A DNA stretch of 64,000 nucleotides from Eunapius fragilis (taxonomy: Eukaryota > Porifera > Demospongiae > Spongillida > Spongillidae): positions 3,301,165 to 3,365,164 of the forward strand of contig OY811990.1 in the NCBI GenBank assembly GCA_963681505.1. The letters are read 5' to 3'. Position 1 is the stretch's first letter, and every line of letters begins with the position of its first letter. The position numbers and the translations under genes were made by a program. The notes beneath the pieces are model-generated. The model had not been told where the DNA came from. It saw only the letters and a list, made by a program, of their open reading frames with translations, and did no database searches. Shown here piece by piece: positions 12,041 to 23,659 of the stretch.

Positions 12041-12093
12041 ACCTTGATATTGGACAAGATGGCCATGTGAATAGAGGTGTTATGTATGCTTAT
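12041..12093 (-). pseudogene. Short ankyrin-like exon candidate, second copy, degraded
   Basis: The minus strand can be read HNTSIHMAILSNIK, which resembles the start of an ankyrin repeat (xNTPLHxA). It is the paralog of 23,603-23,655. The AG acceptor present there (acttag) reads acttgg here, so this copy is probably not spliced. The phase is not resolved. Confidence 0.3.
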
Positions 12094-12099
12094 CCAAGT

Positions 12100-12690
12100 C
12101 CCTAACTCGTCGATTGAGCCACAGGTTTGGTATTTAACTTCACCCAAATGCAGGAGGCCAAGGCTAACACAACCAAATTCATTACTGACACAGACACATC
12201 AGAGGAAGACATATAGATGTATATCTGAGTTGTACTGGGTTAGATGGCTGAAAAATCATAATCCAAGCCAAGAACTTTGATATGTGGAGGCAATAGTTTA
12301 GTCACTTTGTCAACAGTGCTGGTGTCTGGAGGATGGTAGACTTAATTAATGATGCCTTTTGAATGGACCTTACGGGTCTCTGCTGCAAGGGCTGCCACAC
12401 CAGCCTGGTGACATGGAATCTGCAAAGCATCCTTAATACAAGACACTATGCATGGAAGTGTGAAAGAAACCCAGATTGAGCTAAGATCACATTATTGGAT
12501 TGTAAAGGGCAGATGTTTTTTTAAAGAAGATACTTCATAAATGAGTGGTAATGTGTGATGGTACAATTACTCCACTTCCTCCACTTTCACTACAGTTCAG
12601 TGTGCAAAGACAATCCTGTACTACATAAGTACCCCCATTATCAACATAAACAGTAGAACCTATTATGCACAAGCTAATAGCAGTTAATGT
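12100..12690. other. Non-coding stretch with a short duplicated segment
   Basis: I see no exon. About 12,350-12,430 (GGTCTCTGCTGCAAGGGCTG and the text following) is repeated in the same orientation near 13,480-13,540, on the other side of the 12,692 insert. Confidence 0.45.
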
Positions 12691-12691
12691 C

Positions 12692-13255
12692 TATCTGCGC
12701 AAGCATCACGTTCCCCAGGGGTAACGTAACCATGGTACCAAATATCAAGTTTTGAAAAATGGTTGGAATACACATTGAAATGATTATAAAACTGAAGGTG
12801 TCAGAGTGTGGAATTTCATGCTCCTGATATCAGACCATAGATTGGGATCCTACTTGTGGCCGCATACCAGGATCCTCTTTCTGACCGACCGCAAAAAATC
12901 ACAACAAAGCCATTAGTTGGCCTACTGCATGTCACACTGTAGTAGTGTCCATTGTTCTTTTCCTTGAAAATACGGACACATACTTCCTCCTGCTCAACAG
13001 TGCATGGTTTGAATCGTACTGGTAAATCATCGCGCCATCGATTTCAACAGAGAATAGCTTTAATAATGGTGACAAGTGGCGACAAATGCAACGTCGAAAA
13101 TCAAGAAAGTGCACAGGCGGAGAAAGTTAAGAGTTGTGTTCATCACGTGCCAGTTAATCGATCTTTTACTAGTACAATGAAAAATACAAGCCATCAATAT
13201 GCATTACCCTTGGGGAACGTTCTTTCCCCAAGGGTAACGCGTGATCATTTAAACA
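12692..13255 (-). mobile_element. Dispersed ~0.6-kb repeat, minus-oriented copy
   Basis: Reverse-oriented relative of 3,090-3,736; see that entry. This copy starts GCGCAAGCATCACGTTCCCC and ends near AACGCGTGATCATTTAAA. It also keeps a 60-codon frame on the minus strand (12,932-13,114) with about 52 of 60 residues identical to the other copy. Confidence 0.6.
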
Positions 13256-13259
13256 TTAA

Positions 13260-14220
13260 AGGATGGTAGCTCCCAAGTTAGGATGGGTAAAATCCACAGC
13301 CATATTCAACTGGCCATAAATTACTGATTTGGGGACAGGTGAATGGCCAGGTGTAAGATGCCAGCCTGGAGAAAGTATCTTGGGCCTCCTTGCCCAAATT
13401 GCCATACATGTACACGTATGTCTCCACAGTTAATGGAATGCAGGACCAGCCCAACTCTTGACATTTGGGTCCATTTGAATGAGGCCTTACAGGCCTCTGC
13501 TACAAGGGCTGCAACATCAGCCTAGTGACATGATTCTCTCAAGTTGACAGAGCAGAGTGGTGAAGTGATGGTCAGGTCTAGCGTCTTAGGGTTACTTCTA
13601 GCTGTCCAAGCCTGCGATAAGGGGTGTTGCCAGGTCTGGTGTGGACAAGGGTTCAGGTGAGACCATGAGCACTCTCCACACTCACACTTAGGAGGGCACC
13701 ACTCCTCATGGGCTAAGATTAAGATGATAATGGCATATCATTGCCAAGCACTGCTTGATCTTTCATCAACAGACCTCAGAGGTTGAGGTCAGGCTAGGCC
13801 ATGTGGACCTATCTGCAGATGCTTACCTAAGAGGTTGAGATCAGGCTATGTGGATCGTTCTGAAGATGCTATCACACTTGTGAAACAGGGTAACTGTTTC
13901 AGCTAATAAACAATTAAAGGAGGAGGTGGCGTATAACTCACTTTCAACAGGCCTTGCGGCTGCTTTGATTAAATAATGGCACACACTGGCATCTTGATGC
14001 ATTATCCACTGTATGCATTTTGAACAATGCTTACATACTATAGTATCACTAAGTCTTGTTAATAAATGTTGGGTTAGTGTAATAATATTACTAGAGCACT
14101 TTTAAAATGGCAACCCCTGAACCTCAAACCTCAGAGCATTTCACGCTTCACCTACAAATGTCCTTTTCTTCACAAGAACCCCTGCAATGCCCTTCCAACC
14201 TTGCCTAATTTAGATATATA
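13260..14220. other. Non-coding stretch
   Basis: The only structure seen is the short duplication described for 12,350-12,430. No splice-bounded exon was recognised. Confidence 0.4.
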
Positions 14221-14668
14221 CAGGGTTCGAAATACCAGGTGCCGCACCTGCGCCGCGCAGGTGCTTTTTTCAGTACGCAGGTAGCCCTATACGTATACCT
14301 GCACTTTGCGCAGGTAAGTGCAGGCGAACGTAGTTTACATTAAATTTGCGCTAATTGTTCGCACGTGCGTAAGAAAGCATTTAGCTTACGCGCGCATGCG
14401 TAAAAATTGATTAGGGGCTTATTAACAGTGGTTAACGATCAAAATGCCGCCAAAGAAGGCCCTTATTTTGACTAGTGATGTTCCCGCATGGCAGCGTTAG
14501 AATTCATGCAAATAAATTCATTCATATTGCCAAATCACAATTTAAAAAATACATGCACAACCATGCATGTGTCTACAAGTGTGCAGGTAGACATGCCAAA
14601 GTGCAGGTAGTATAGATACCCCACCTGCACCTTGTGCAGGTACTTTTTAAAGAATATTTCGATCCCTG
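14221..14668. mobile_element. 448-bp TIR element (CAGGGTTCGAAATA ends)
   Basis: Left end CAGGGTTCGAAATA and right end TATTTCGATCCCTG are inverted repeats with one base of length difference. Subterminal GCACCTGCGCC / CAGGTGC motifs are repeated in both orientations, giving internal hairpins. The flanks are both TATATA, so a TATA-rich target duplication is possible but cannot be delimited. CAGGG ends resemble hAT elements. No transposase frame was found. Confidence 0.65.
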
Positions 14669-14669
14669 T

Positions 14670-15679
14670 ATATACATGTAACTAAGCCCCCCTCCCCCAA
14701 CTCATCAACACCTCTGTGTGTTATATCTTCACACATAACCAAACTAGGTTTGCTGAATTTATAGCTACCTCACTTTAATCAGGCTGTTTCAGTCCGATTG
14801 TTTGCCTTCACCCCATGATGTTAGAGAACTACCATTATTACATGACTCCATGTACAAAAAACCATGATGGAATTGTGGTCAACATACAAGATCATATGTG
14901 TAGTGTGCAGGTATGTGTAGTCTTATGTGTGCATTTCTAGGTGGGTGTTGCTACATGTACATAGCTAGAGTGCATGGTACACCTATAACAGTTCACATTG
15001 TTGGATTAGACATTCATTGAAATAGAAATTGCATAGGCAATTGTAGATAAACCAATTGTAGCCTTCTTTCAAGACGAACTTGAATGATTCCCTACATTTG
15101 CAGCTCAATCAGCAGAAGTCCACCAGCACTAGGCTCATGACACATTTTCCCTATAGATACCTGGCTTGCCATTGGTCTCCAAAATCTAAGAAAAGCCTTG
15201 TTTTTGAACATTTCAGCAGGCTTAACCACACCTTCACCAGCAGGTCAGTTGTGACAGCAATTATAGCCAGGAATCTCAAAGTGTAAACTATTTTAACTGT
15301 AGGTAACTTATTATTTTTCAGAAACCAACTACATTAACAGGTAACATTACAATAATTCTAATTATATTACGAACAGAAAAAGCAACTAAAAACCCATTAA
15401 AACTACTTATTATAGATACAATTGCAAGCTATAGGCTATTGGTAACAAGGGTTTGTGTAAGAATTGCTCGAGCAATACATCCCATAAAGGTAGAGTCTGC
15501 TAAAAAGCCCGATAGCTAGATGTAAAAGTATGTCCATTCATAGTTTTTCCTATTTCATTGAGGATCCTACACCTTTATATCACCTTAAAACAACTACTTT
15601 TTGCATGTATACATGCATATATTTAGGACCTCAGCATCAAACAACCTGCACACAATGTGTGCATGTATACAATGCTAAC
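14670..15679. other. Non-coding stretch
   Basis: AT-rich sequence with scattered short open frames. No recognised exon, RNA gene or repeat. Confidence 0.4.
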
Positions 15680-15760
15680 CTTCATCACATGACTCTCCAG
15701 TGCTTCCACTATTTTCTTGTGACCCTTCTCCACTGCTCTGTCCATGGCTGTCCTTCCTTT
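15680..15760 (-). CDS. Ankyrin-like exon of different type (C-terminal candidate), first copy
   Basis: An 81-bp exon encoding 27 residues: KGRTAMDRAVEKGHKKIVEA then LESHVMK. GRTAMDRAVEKGHKKIV matches the ankyrin pattern GxTAxDxAxxxGHxxIV. The minus-strand acceptor is ggcttcag and the donor gttagc, a weaker donor than in the sister exons. It differs from the SLMVAS-type exons and lies 3' of them in gene orientation, so it may be the last repeat of the first gene copy. No partner was seen in the second copy. Confidence 0.6.
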
Positions 15761-15969
15761 CTGAAGCCCATGCAAGTGAGGATATACATATGGAAACAAT
15801 CATGTGTTGTATTGCTATAATTACACCAACATGCACATTACATACACTAACTACAGTGGGGGACAGCATCCAGAAAGTATATTGCAATGTGACAGTCAAA
15901 TATCGGTCCATCATAAGATAGCTTTTTAAATCTGTGACATTGGGATAAAACTTTCTCTGATTTATCACA

Positions 15970-16560
15970 GTTTAGAGCTTCAATATTTCAAGCTAAAAAA
16001 TGATTAATTATTTTAGTTTAATATTATGGACTCAATTCTGTACCGAGTTGATTTTTTCCACATTAATTGGTTACCATGAGATTTGAGGCATCCATAACAT
16101 GTTTCGTATGTTTTTCTGTGTGCCATTCGCAAACTACAAGGTTCATATGTTTTTACTCTTTTTATGTAGCTTATGTCTACATGTGGTAGAAACAACTAAA
16201 ATGAATACATTTAAGCTGCTTCACAACTGTACCATGAGAAAATGATTATTTCCTGTGAGAACTCAAGACATAAGTACTCACTTGATATAACCATATTCTA
16301 CTAAGGGACTAGCACAACAAGAACGTTATTTTTGCTATCACATGTTGATGTAAAAAGGGCAAAAACGTGTAGTTAGTGAACAGAACGCAGAACAGACAGT
16401 TGTTATGGACGCAGCATCCAATCCCATAGAAACCGACTACAATGAAATAAAATCATCGTGGTGCCGACTGAGTCTAAAATATTGAATTTAAATAGTTAAC
16501 TGAAAAAATAGAGGCTTTATCTACATTTGCATGGACCTTGATATCTTCACTTTAATTGAC
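15970..16560. other. Non-coding stretch
   Basis: AT-rich; nothing recognised apart from short chance frames. Confidence 0.4.
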
Positions 16561-16599
16561 CTTACATTGCAGTGTATAGTACTTCCTCAATGCTGTCCC

Positions 16600-17300
16600 C
16601 CACTTTGATATGTGATACAAAGATGTAATTCCAGTCCCTTGCAATAAGCAGGCACATTGGTTCCCTGAATAGGGGAGGCATGTACACAACAGTCCCCATG
16701 CAAATGGCACCCCAGCAAATGGTGGGAGTGACAGTCCCAGCATGTTGCAGTCCCTTGCAATTGGAGAAGCAGGGGGTCCCTAGCAAGTGGCATGGGCCCC
16801 TTGAAAGGCACCAGGGAGAGAGGTCCCATGCCAGCAGTGGGGAACAGAGTCCTTTACATTGTTGAGCCCACTTACACTAGTGACGAGGAGGGTCCAAACA
16901 GAACAGGGTTTGTGCAAAAGCAACTTGTCGAGTCCCTATTTAGGCATATACCTACCTCCTTACTAGATATATGTAAATGACAAATCGGAGAGGCAACACC
17001 TACATGTTGCTGATGCACAAGATTACCACAACCGCTAATCCATATGACCAAACAAGCATCGGCCAACTGGTATCCAGCACTGAGAGCAGTGATCACCAGT
17101 AATGAACAGGTATGCACAGACCATTCCCTTGCTATTAAGCAGTGAGAGCAGTGGTCCCTAACAAGTGGGGGCATGGTCAGTGGGAATGGCAGTCCCATGC
17201 ATGTGGCAGGAAACAGTGGTACATGTACCTTGAAAGACAGTCAGGGCAGTGGTCCCATGTAAGCGGCAAGGATCGGGAATCCCTTGAAAGCCAAACCCAT
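16600..17300. repeat. Degenerate GTCCCTTGCAA / GTCCCATG minisatellite
   Basis: Irregular units containing CAGTCCC, TTGCAANTGG or ATGCAAGTGG recur about every 25-40 bp. Frames open on both strands across this region are explained by the repeat. I do not consider any of them genes. Confidence 0.5.
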
Positions 17301-18185
17301 TAATGCGGTCCACAGGGTCTGACATAGAAATTTCGACTTTACATCTAGTTGCTACAGTACATGTCGTTCCCTCCTTGCAGACATGTGGATTTTCTCTACA
17401 AGAAGGTTGGTTGCATATACATGTAGGTTTGGAAGGATCAATGGAGTAAATCGCTCTAGAACAAGGAATTAATTCATTGAAGCTAAATACACACCAGCAG
17501 TACACGTATGTACAGCATCTGTGCCTACAAAATTTTATTTTCTCATTTCAGTCAACTTTGTTCCTCAACCTTTTACAACATTACTGCCTTCTAATCCTAT
17601 GCCATTAACTGAGTATTCTTGTAGAGAATGATTTTATTACTAGCAGAATGTTGTAATTAGCAAACCAAACTACAGTAACCACTGGTTACGATGACACAAT
17701 GAAATGCTTCAATCAGACTGGACTGCAACTATCATTGCAGCAGCAAAGAAAACCTGAACTTGGTAGAGTGGGACATCACCGAGTGGAGGTGGAGGATAGG
17801 CGTGTTTCCCACATGTAGGTATAGAAATGGAATGTGTGGAGCTGGAGCATCAACGATATGTGATCGAGCATCACCTTATTGACACTCAAATTGTACACCA
17901 TTGGTGTGCAAATCCTAAGGTTACAATTATGTATGAGTGGCGACCCTCTCTAACTGATGAACTGGAGAAAAGATAAAATTAGCCACCACCAACCCAGCTA
18001 CACCCCCTGCATCGAAATGAAAACGTAAGTAACTAAAATAGTAGCGTAATTAACATTAAAATTACAAAGCACAAAACTAGCTAAACCCATACATGTGCAC
18101 AACTGCAGTGAACACATGCACATGTCAGTCCTTACATGATGGTAAACACATGTCCTTGGGCTGGGCTGGTACTACATGTACGTAC
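17300..18185. other. Non-coding stretch before first-copy exon
   Basis: No recognised exon. From about 18,060 onward it is paralogous to the flanks of exons 4,204 and 20,716 (CCTTACATGATGGTAAACAC). Confidence 0.4.
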
Positions 18186-18284
18186 CTTATCCTGTAGATC
18201 AACTTTGGCACCAGCTGATAACAACATCCTCACAACCGCTTCATGGCCATTCCAAGATGCCATCATCAGTGAAGACCCCTCAAA
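18186..18284 (-). CDS. Ankyrin-repeat exon, first copy
   Basis: A 99-bp exon encoding FEGSSLMMASWNGHEAVVRM through KVDLQDK. The acceptor is ctcttcag. The donor is gtacgt rather than the gtgagt of its sisters, still a good consensus. It is phase 0/0. It corresponds best to the exon at 2,871, which has lost four codons, so this copy better shows the ancestral length. Confidence 0.75.
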
Positions 18285-18890
18285 CTGAAGAGATGGACAT
18301 ATGATTATGGCTATACCAGGAACATTCTAAAACATCCCAGGACAAACCAACAGTTTAACCATCAAAATAGGAGGGAGGAAGGGAGGAGGGAGGGATGGTG
18401 GGAGGGAGGGATAAGGAAAGTATAAATACACCCAATGGGATGGAGTCTGGGGCAGAGAATAAAACAACAACATACCATCCTCCATCTTTATAGAAATAAT
18501 CTTATGGCACCACCCACTACATTGTACCTCATATTCATACAAACAATAAATTCCACACATTCTGAAAAAAGCAAAATATATTTCAATGGTGCTAACAGCA
18601 TCTGATGGCCTGTTTATTGCTACTAGCTGATCAACGCAATGACTTCATGGTTCCCAATATGCACACATACGTAGCAATGCCTCATGAAGATAATGGCTGT
18701 ACCAGGAACATTCTACACAACCCAGGACAAACCAACAGTTCAACCATCAAAATAGGAGGACGGAGGGAGAGAGTGAGGGAGGGGAGGGAAGGGAAGGGCA
18801 CACAAAGAATGATATTCCTACATCTTTTCTGTAATTTGTTATTATGATTATGGCTGTACCAGAAACATTCTATCACACAACCCATAAGGC

Positions 18891-20024
18891 AAACTGCCAT
18901 ATTAGAACAGGTCGGCCTTATTCGAACGGGGGGAGGGGGGGGTCTGAAAACTGCAGCCTATAACACAATTGATAACACCCTTTAGCAAACTACGCCTCTA
19001 AGTAGATAATTTGTTTTCACGTACGTACGAAAGCTAGTTAGTAAATCTCTTATTTCTTGGAAGCCAAGCGTGGAAGAAATGGCTGGCAGCGAAAGGGAAA
19101 GCGCCTATCCCAGTTAATAGTAAAGATGTCACGATGGACTTATGTAAATGATATCGCTCCAAAGAACCGACCCGTTCGTGGGGTCAAAGGAAGTAGGCCT
19201 AGCAGTATAAGGCCAAACTGCAGTGCTCAGGACACGTCACCACTTACAGTAGCGTACATGTATCTATCAATAATTTTCCAATAAGTATTTATTACAATAA
19301 TTTAACCAAGTACAGGTAAACAAGTTTTGTTTTGCTGAATTCCAGCGATTCTCAGGAGGCTGTAGAAGCGGTAGGAATTTGAAACTCATTCTTTCTTGCG
19401 TAGATTTGTGTTATAATCGTAACTTAGCCATACCAATTTCCACCATGCAAGCTACATGTATGGCTCATTTAGTACTCACTTCCGGTAATTTTCAATGGAG
19501 GTCATGAAGCCTCTCTTTGACTTGAAGTAGCTCTTCCGCTAACCACTTTTAAGCTTAAAATCTATGTCTCATGAGTTATGAATAGAAAGATGGGGAAAGG
19601 AGGGCTTTTGCTAGCTCTTGCAATGCATGGCTTTCTTTAAATCACTACCCCTCGAACTAACAGAAAGTGACATAGTTGCAGACAGAGAACGCAAATGTAT
19701 TTTTTTGTGTGTTTAGAACTTCACTTCGGATACTTCTAGATATGTTGGCGGCGTTGCTGGTTGTCTGTACGATTGAAACTATTTAAAAAGCTACAACACA
19801 CCCCCTGTTCTAATTTGGCACTACTCACGAAACCCCCCCACCCCCCCCCCCCCCCCCCTCAGAGTTGCGTATAGATATACAAAACAAAAGGTGCTGGAAA
19901 ACTTTTAAAACGATGGTATGGTGCGCATCCATCAGTAGTGACACTTGGTGGTGTTAAAACGTCCTCCAGACGATGTGTTTGACTTATGCAGTTATTTTTA
20001 AAACCCGTTCTAATATGGCAGTTT
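18891..20024. mobile_element. 1.13-kb non-autonomous TIR element in ankyrin intron
   Basis: The left end is AAACTGCCATATTAGAACAG, and the right end is its inverse with one substitution (GAACGGG for GAACAGG); TIRs are about 22 bp. It interrupts intron sequence of the first ankyrin copy. A poly-C run (near 19,840-19,858) and a further CTGTTCTAATTTGGCA motif near 19,806, similar to the ends, lie inside. I see no clear target duplication and no transposase. Confidence 0.6.
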
Positions 20025-20059
20025 ACCTTAGTCTCAGAAAACACACAGTTCAACAATCA

Positions 20060-20240
20060 AATTAGGAGGGATGGAGGGGGGGGGGAGGGGGAGGGAGGGA
20101 GAGGGAGGGAGGGAGAGGGAGGAAGGAAGGAGGGAGAAGGGAGAAGGAAGGAAGGAGGGAGGGAGGGTGGAAGGAGGAAGAGAGAGGGAGGAGGGAGGGA
20201 CCCAGTTGGGAAGCAAGAGAAAAGGGTGGGGGGGGGAGGT
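20060..20240. repeat. GGGA/GAGG purine tract
   Basis: About 170 bp of almost pure purine on the plus strand (GGGAGG, GGAAGG and GAGAGG motifs). Such mirror-rich tracts can form triplex DNA. Open frames here on either strand are low-complexity artefacts. Confidence 0.9.
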
Positions 20241-20715
20241 GAGGAAAGGTAATTGGATAGGGATATGAAAATGAAAATACACCCATAAAGTGGGAGTGGG
20301 ATTGAGAACAACACAAAACACACTACTTCAATCATTACCTCTATGGGATCACAAGCCAACCACACATTCACACTCACACAAGCTACATTACTCTAATCCA
20401 ACTACTGCACCAACCTGTAGGAGTTGGTGTGGATTAGAGATAGGAGACACTTGTATTATACACCACCTGGTGAAGGGGTGGGGCCTGTTTGTATGGTTGT
20501 AGCTGTACAGCAGCCCTCCTCCAGCCCCCCTGCTATCATGAGAGGTAGTGCCCCTCCCATAGCACCTTACACTAAACACACCCTACACATTTGTACACAG
20601 CATAAAAACAGCTGAACCCATACATGTGCACACCTGTAGTGTACAAATGTCCTTCACATGTCAGTCCTTACATGATGATAAACACATGTCCTTGGGCTGG
20701 GCTGGTACTACTCAC

Positions 20716-20814
20716 CTCATCCTGTATATCAAGCTTGGCAAGAGCTGATAAAAACATCCTCACAACCTCTTCATGGCCATTCCTAGATGCCACCATCAGT
20801 GATGACAGCCCATA
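20716..20814 (-). CDS. Ankyrin-repeat exon, first copy
   Basis: A 99-bp exon encoding YGLSSLMVASRNGHEEVVRM through KLDIQDE. Splice signals are intact and phase 0/0. Paralog of 4,204. Several consensus positions have changed (SALAKLDIQ for SAGAKPDLQ): the glycine and proline of the hairpin loop are lost, suggesting drift of this repeat. Confidence 0.75.
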
Positions 20815-21949
20815 CTGAAGAGATGAACATATGATTATGGCTGTAGCAGGAACACACCCCATCCTTCACACAGTCACATGGTGCAGGTGAGGGAGAGAGA
20901 TGGGAGTGAAAAGGCATCCCCACATGGTAGGGGTGGGGGAAGAGAACTAGATAACCATCCTTCATTTTTATTCAATTATTGAGTATATAGTACTGTATGC
21001 TTTGAACACCACCTTTGTCCTGGTCCCACCAACATTCTCATTTGAGAATGTATTACATATTGTGTCCTCTTTTGAGGCCCATTGCATGCATTTTTCATAT
21101 GAGTACATCACCATTAATAATACAATGACATTTTGGTTTACATGCACATAGTACTTGAATGCACGCAACATGCAGAAAAAATAATGTGTGAACTTGAAAA
21201 AAGTCACTGTTTGCGCATCTAGAAAAATCAAAATTCGAAAGAGCCCCCTTTTTGTTTTCAAAAATGGCCTAGCCAGATACTGAAGAAAATAACACCGATG
21301 GATAGACTGACCATCCACGCATTTATAATTACGTGCTGGTGCAAATCTTTTTGCATTTGAACTGGGACGTGATTTTGACTCCATTTGGTGGCATCTGATT
21401 TACACCCGCAGGCCATAGTCATACAGCAACAGGACAACGCAGATAATTAAATGTTACATGTACATATTAAATAAATACGTGAATGAGCGCAATTTAATGA
21501 ACATATGTGTGAAATTCAAAAAAGTAAGCCTGTCACTGTGCACATCCTAGAAAAAAAAATAGAAAAAGCCCACAAATGGCCCAGCCAAACTCTCAAAAAA
21601 CGAACACAGATAGACAGGCGGGTGGACAGACAGACAGACAATCAGTGCATTTATAACTAGATTATACACATGTGCACACCTGCAGTGGTATAGTGGTCAC
21701 ATGTCCTTCCCATCATGGTACATGTCACCACACAAAACATATGGACCCAGATCTCACAAGGTAAATATACCTCCCGCTCCATCCTCCCTCCGTTGCCCAG
21801 TAGACATAACCACTAAAGGATTAGATCATTACATTCACCATGAGAAAAGCTATGGCCAACAAAACTAATCAAGCTATGCAATTCAATTTAAAGGAACACC
21901 TGCCACTGCAAATTACCACATGTCCTTGGGCTGGGCTGGTACCACTCAC

Positions 21950-22048
21950 CTTATCCTGTAGATCAGGTTTGGCACCAGCTGATAACAACATCCTCACAAC
22001 CTCTACATGGCCATTCCTCGATGCCACCATCAGTGATGACTGTCCAAA
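21950..22048 (-). CDS. Ankyrin-repeat exon, first copy
   Basis: A 99-bp exon encoding FGQSSLMVASRNGHVEVVRM through KPDLQDK, the closest to consensus of all the exons. Acceptor ctcttcag and donor gtgagt are in phase 0. Paralog of 5,562 and 572. A 156-bp MITE is inserted in the intron only 32 bp upstream in gene orientation. Confidence 0.8.
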
Positions 22049-22080
22049 CTGAAGAGATGAACCTATGATTATGGCTGTAC

Positions 22081-22236
22081 AGTAATAGAGAAAATTCGCA
22101 CCTCGATCATAGAGAAAATAAAGCGTATACAACTAAAGAAACCATCAGTGTTTATAGCAACCACTATGAAAACTAATAGTTGGCTTAGTCCCAATGTATA
22201 TGCTTCATTTTTTCTATGATCGAGCCCGTACTGTAC
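22081..22236. mobile_element. 156-bp MITE with empty site in paralog
   Basis: The insert is flanked by CTGTAC on both sides. The paralogous introns (690-716, 5,690-5,700) run from GGTTGTAC or GGCTGTAC directly into CAGGAACATCC or AAGAACATCC. Inside, CTCGATCATAGAGAAAAT near the left is matched by its inverse near the right (TTTTTTCTATGATCGAG). No coding capacity. Confidence 0.75.
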
Positions 22237-22714
22237 CAGGAACATCCTACCACACAACCCAGGACACGCCCACCCATCAAAACATGAAGCAGGAGATGGG
22301 CTCTATGGTCTAGTGAGAGCTGGTCTATCCTCCATAGGGACAGCTTTAGTTTATTACACCTGTATTCAAAATGTGGGGGACCTAGTGCTCATGTATGATA
22401 GTAATGTCTTTGACCTCAACAAAATTCTGTGAAGAATCATTTCATTCATGTGAATCAGTTTCTACACAAGACCCTACACTGCTAACCACAATACCAGGAA
22501 TGCCCTAGTGCAACGATTATTGCCTCTAATGTGAGCAGAACAAAATAAATTATGCAATTCTATTTAAAAGAACATCTTTCAGCACAAGTTTATTTTGCCC
22601 CTTATCTTTGGAGTCTCTACTGTAAAAAAATGGTGTGTGGACCTGGAAGACTTGCACACCCCCACAACCTTCACCAAACACCTCATGCACTATGTGAGGG
22701 ATGTTAGCACTCAC

Positions 22715-22813
22715 CTCATCTGTACAATCAACAGGTACTCCTTGTTCAAGTAGTTTCCTAACCATATCAATATTCCCACTTATTGATGCCTCTATAAGCT
22801 GCTTCTGCAGAAC
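22715..22813 (-). CDS. Ankyrin-repeat exon, N-terminal type, first copy
   Basis: A 99-bp exon encoding VLQKQLIEASISGNIDMVRK through PVDCTDE, one ankyrin repeat of 33 residues. The acceptor is ccatag and the donor gtgagt, both phase 0. This is the intact counterpart of the damaged exon at 7,301. In gene orientation the 47-bp minisatellite lies in the intron just before it. Confidence 0.75.
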
Positions 22814-22904
22814 CTATGGTAAGGGAACACCACAGTCAGTGTGGTGAGGTGGAGAAAGAATTGTACAAATAAATCACCCTCAATGGAAACAGTCCTGACC
22901 ATAC

Positions 22905-23435
22905 TGTTACATACACAGTGACCCACACAGCCATACTGTTAGATGGGACCATCACATGTACAAAGTGACCCACACAGCCATACTGTTAGATGTGACCACC
23001 CACATGTACACAGTGACCCACACAGCCATACTGTTAGATGGGACCATCACATGTATACAGTGACCCACACAACCATACTGTTAGATGGGACCATCACATG
23101 TACAAAGTGACCCACACAACCATACTGTTAGATGGGACCATCACATGTACAAAGTGACCCACACAGCCATACTGTTAGATGGGACCACCACATGTACACA
23201 GTGACCCACACAGTCATACTGTTAGATGGGACCATCACATGTACACAGTGACCCACACAGCCATACTGTTAGATGGGACCACCACATGTACACAGTGACC
23301 CACACAGCCATACTGTTAGATGGGACCATCACATGTACACAGTGACCCACACAGCCATACTGTTAGATGGGACCATCACATGTACACAGTGACCCACACA
23401 GCCATACTGTTAGATGGGACCACCACATATACATG
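22905..23435. repeat. 47-bp minisatellite, ~11 units (first copy)
   Basis: Same unit and intron position as the 4.4-kb array, and both are followed by the shared sequence GTCCACCCAGGACAAATACC (11,879 and 23,449). Only about 11 units are present, so array size differs roughly eight-fold between paralogous introns. Confidence 0.95.
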
Positions 23436-23602
23436 TACATGTCTTAGTGTCCACCCAGGACAAATACCCAGGTGGTCAGCACAAAAGGTTTTGGCTGTTC
23501 TAAATTTCAAGGGATCTCATTAAAGTGAATGCTACAGCACATAGTTAGTTGTCCTTTTGTGATCAAGCCAAGATATGTTATCCTAAAACATATCACAAAT
23601 AC

Positions 23603-23655
23603 CTTGATACCTTGGACAACATGGCCATGTGGATAGAGGTGTTATGTATGCTTAT
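23603..23655 (-). CDS. Short ankyrin-like exon candidate, first copy
   Basis: The minus strand reads ISIHNTSIHMAMLSKVS between an acceptor acttag and a possible donor gtattt. HNTSIHMAM resembles the opening of an ankyrin repeat. At 53 bp it is not a multiple of three, so if real it must change phase or be longer than drawn. It may be the first recognisable exon of this gene copy; no initiating methionine exon was found. Confidence 0.3.
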
Positions 23656-23659
23656 CTAA

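Noticed and set aside
16562-17198. Overlapping open frames of 60-115 codons
   Set aside because: They fall in a degenerate minisatellite, overlap on both strands, and lack domain motifs or consistent splice sites.
20034-20377. Proline/serine/leucine-rich and arginine/glycine-rich frames
   Set aside because: Low-complexity translations of the GGGA/GAGG purine tract.
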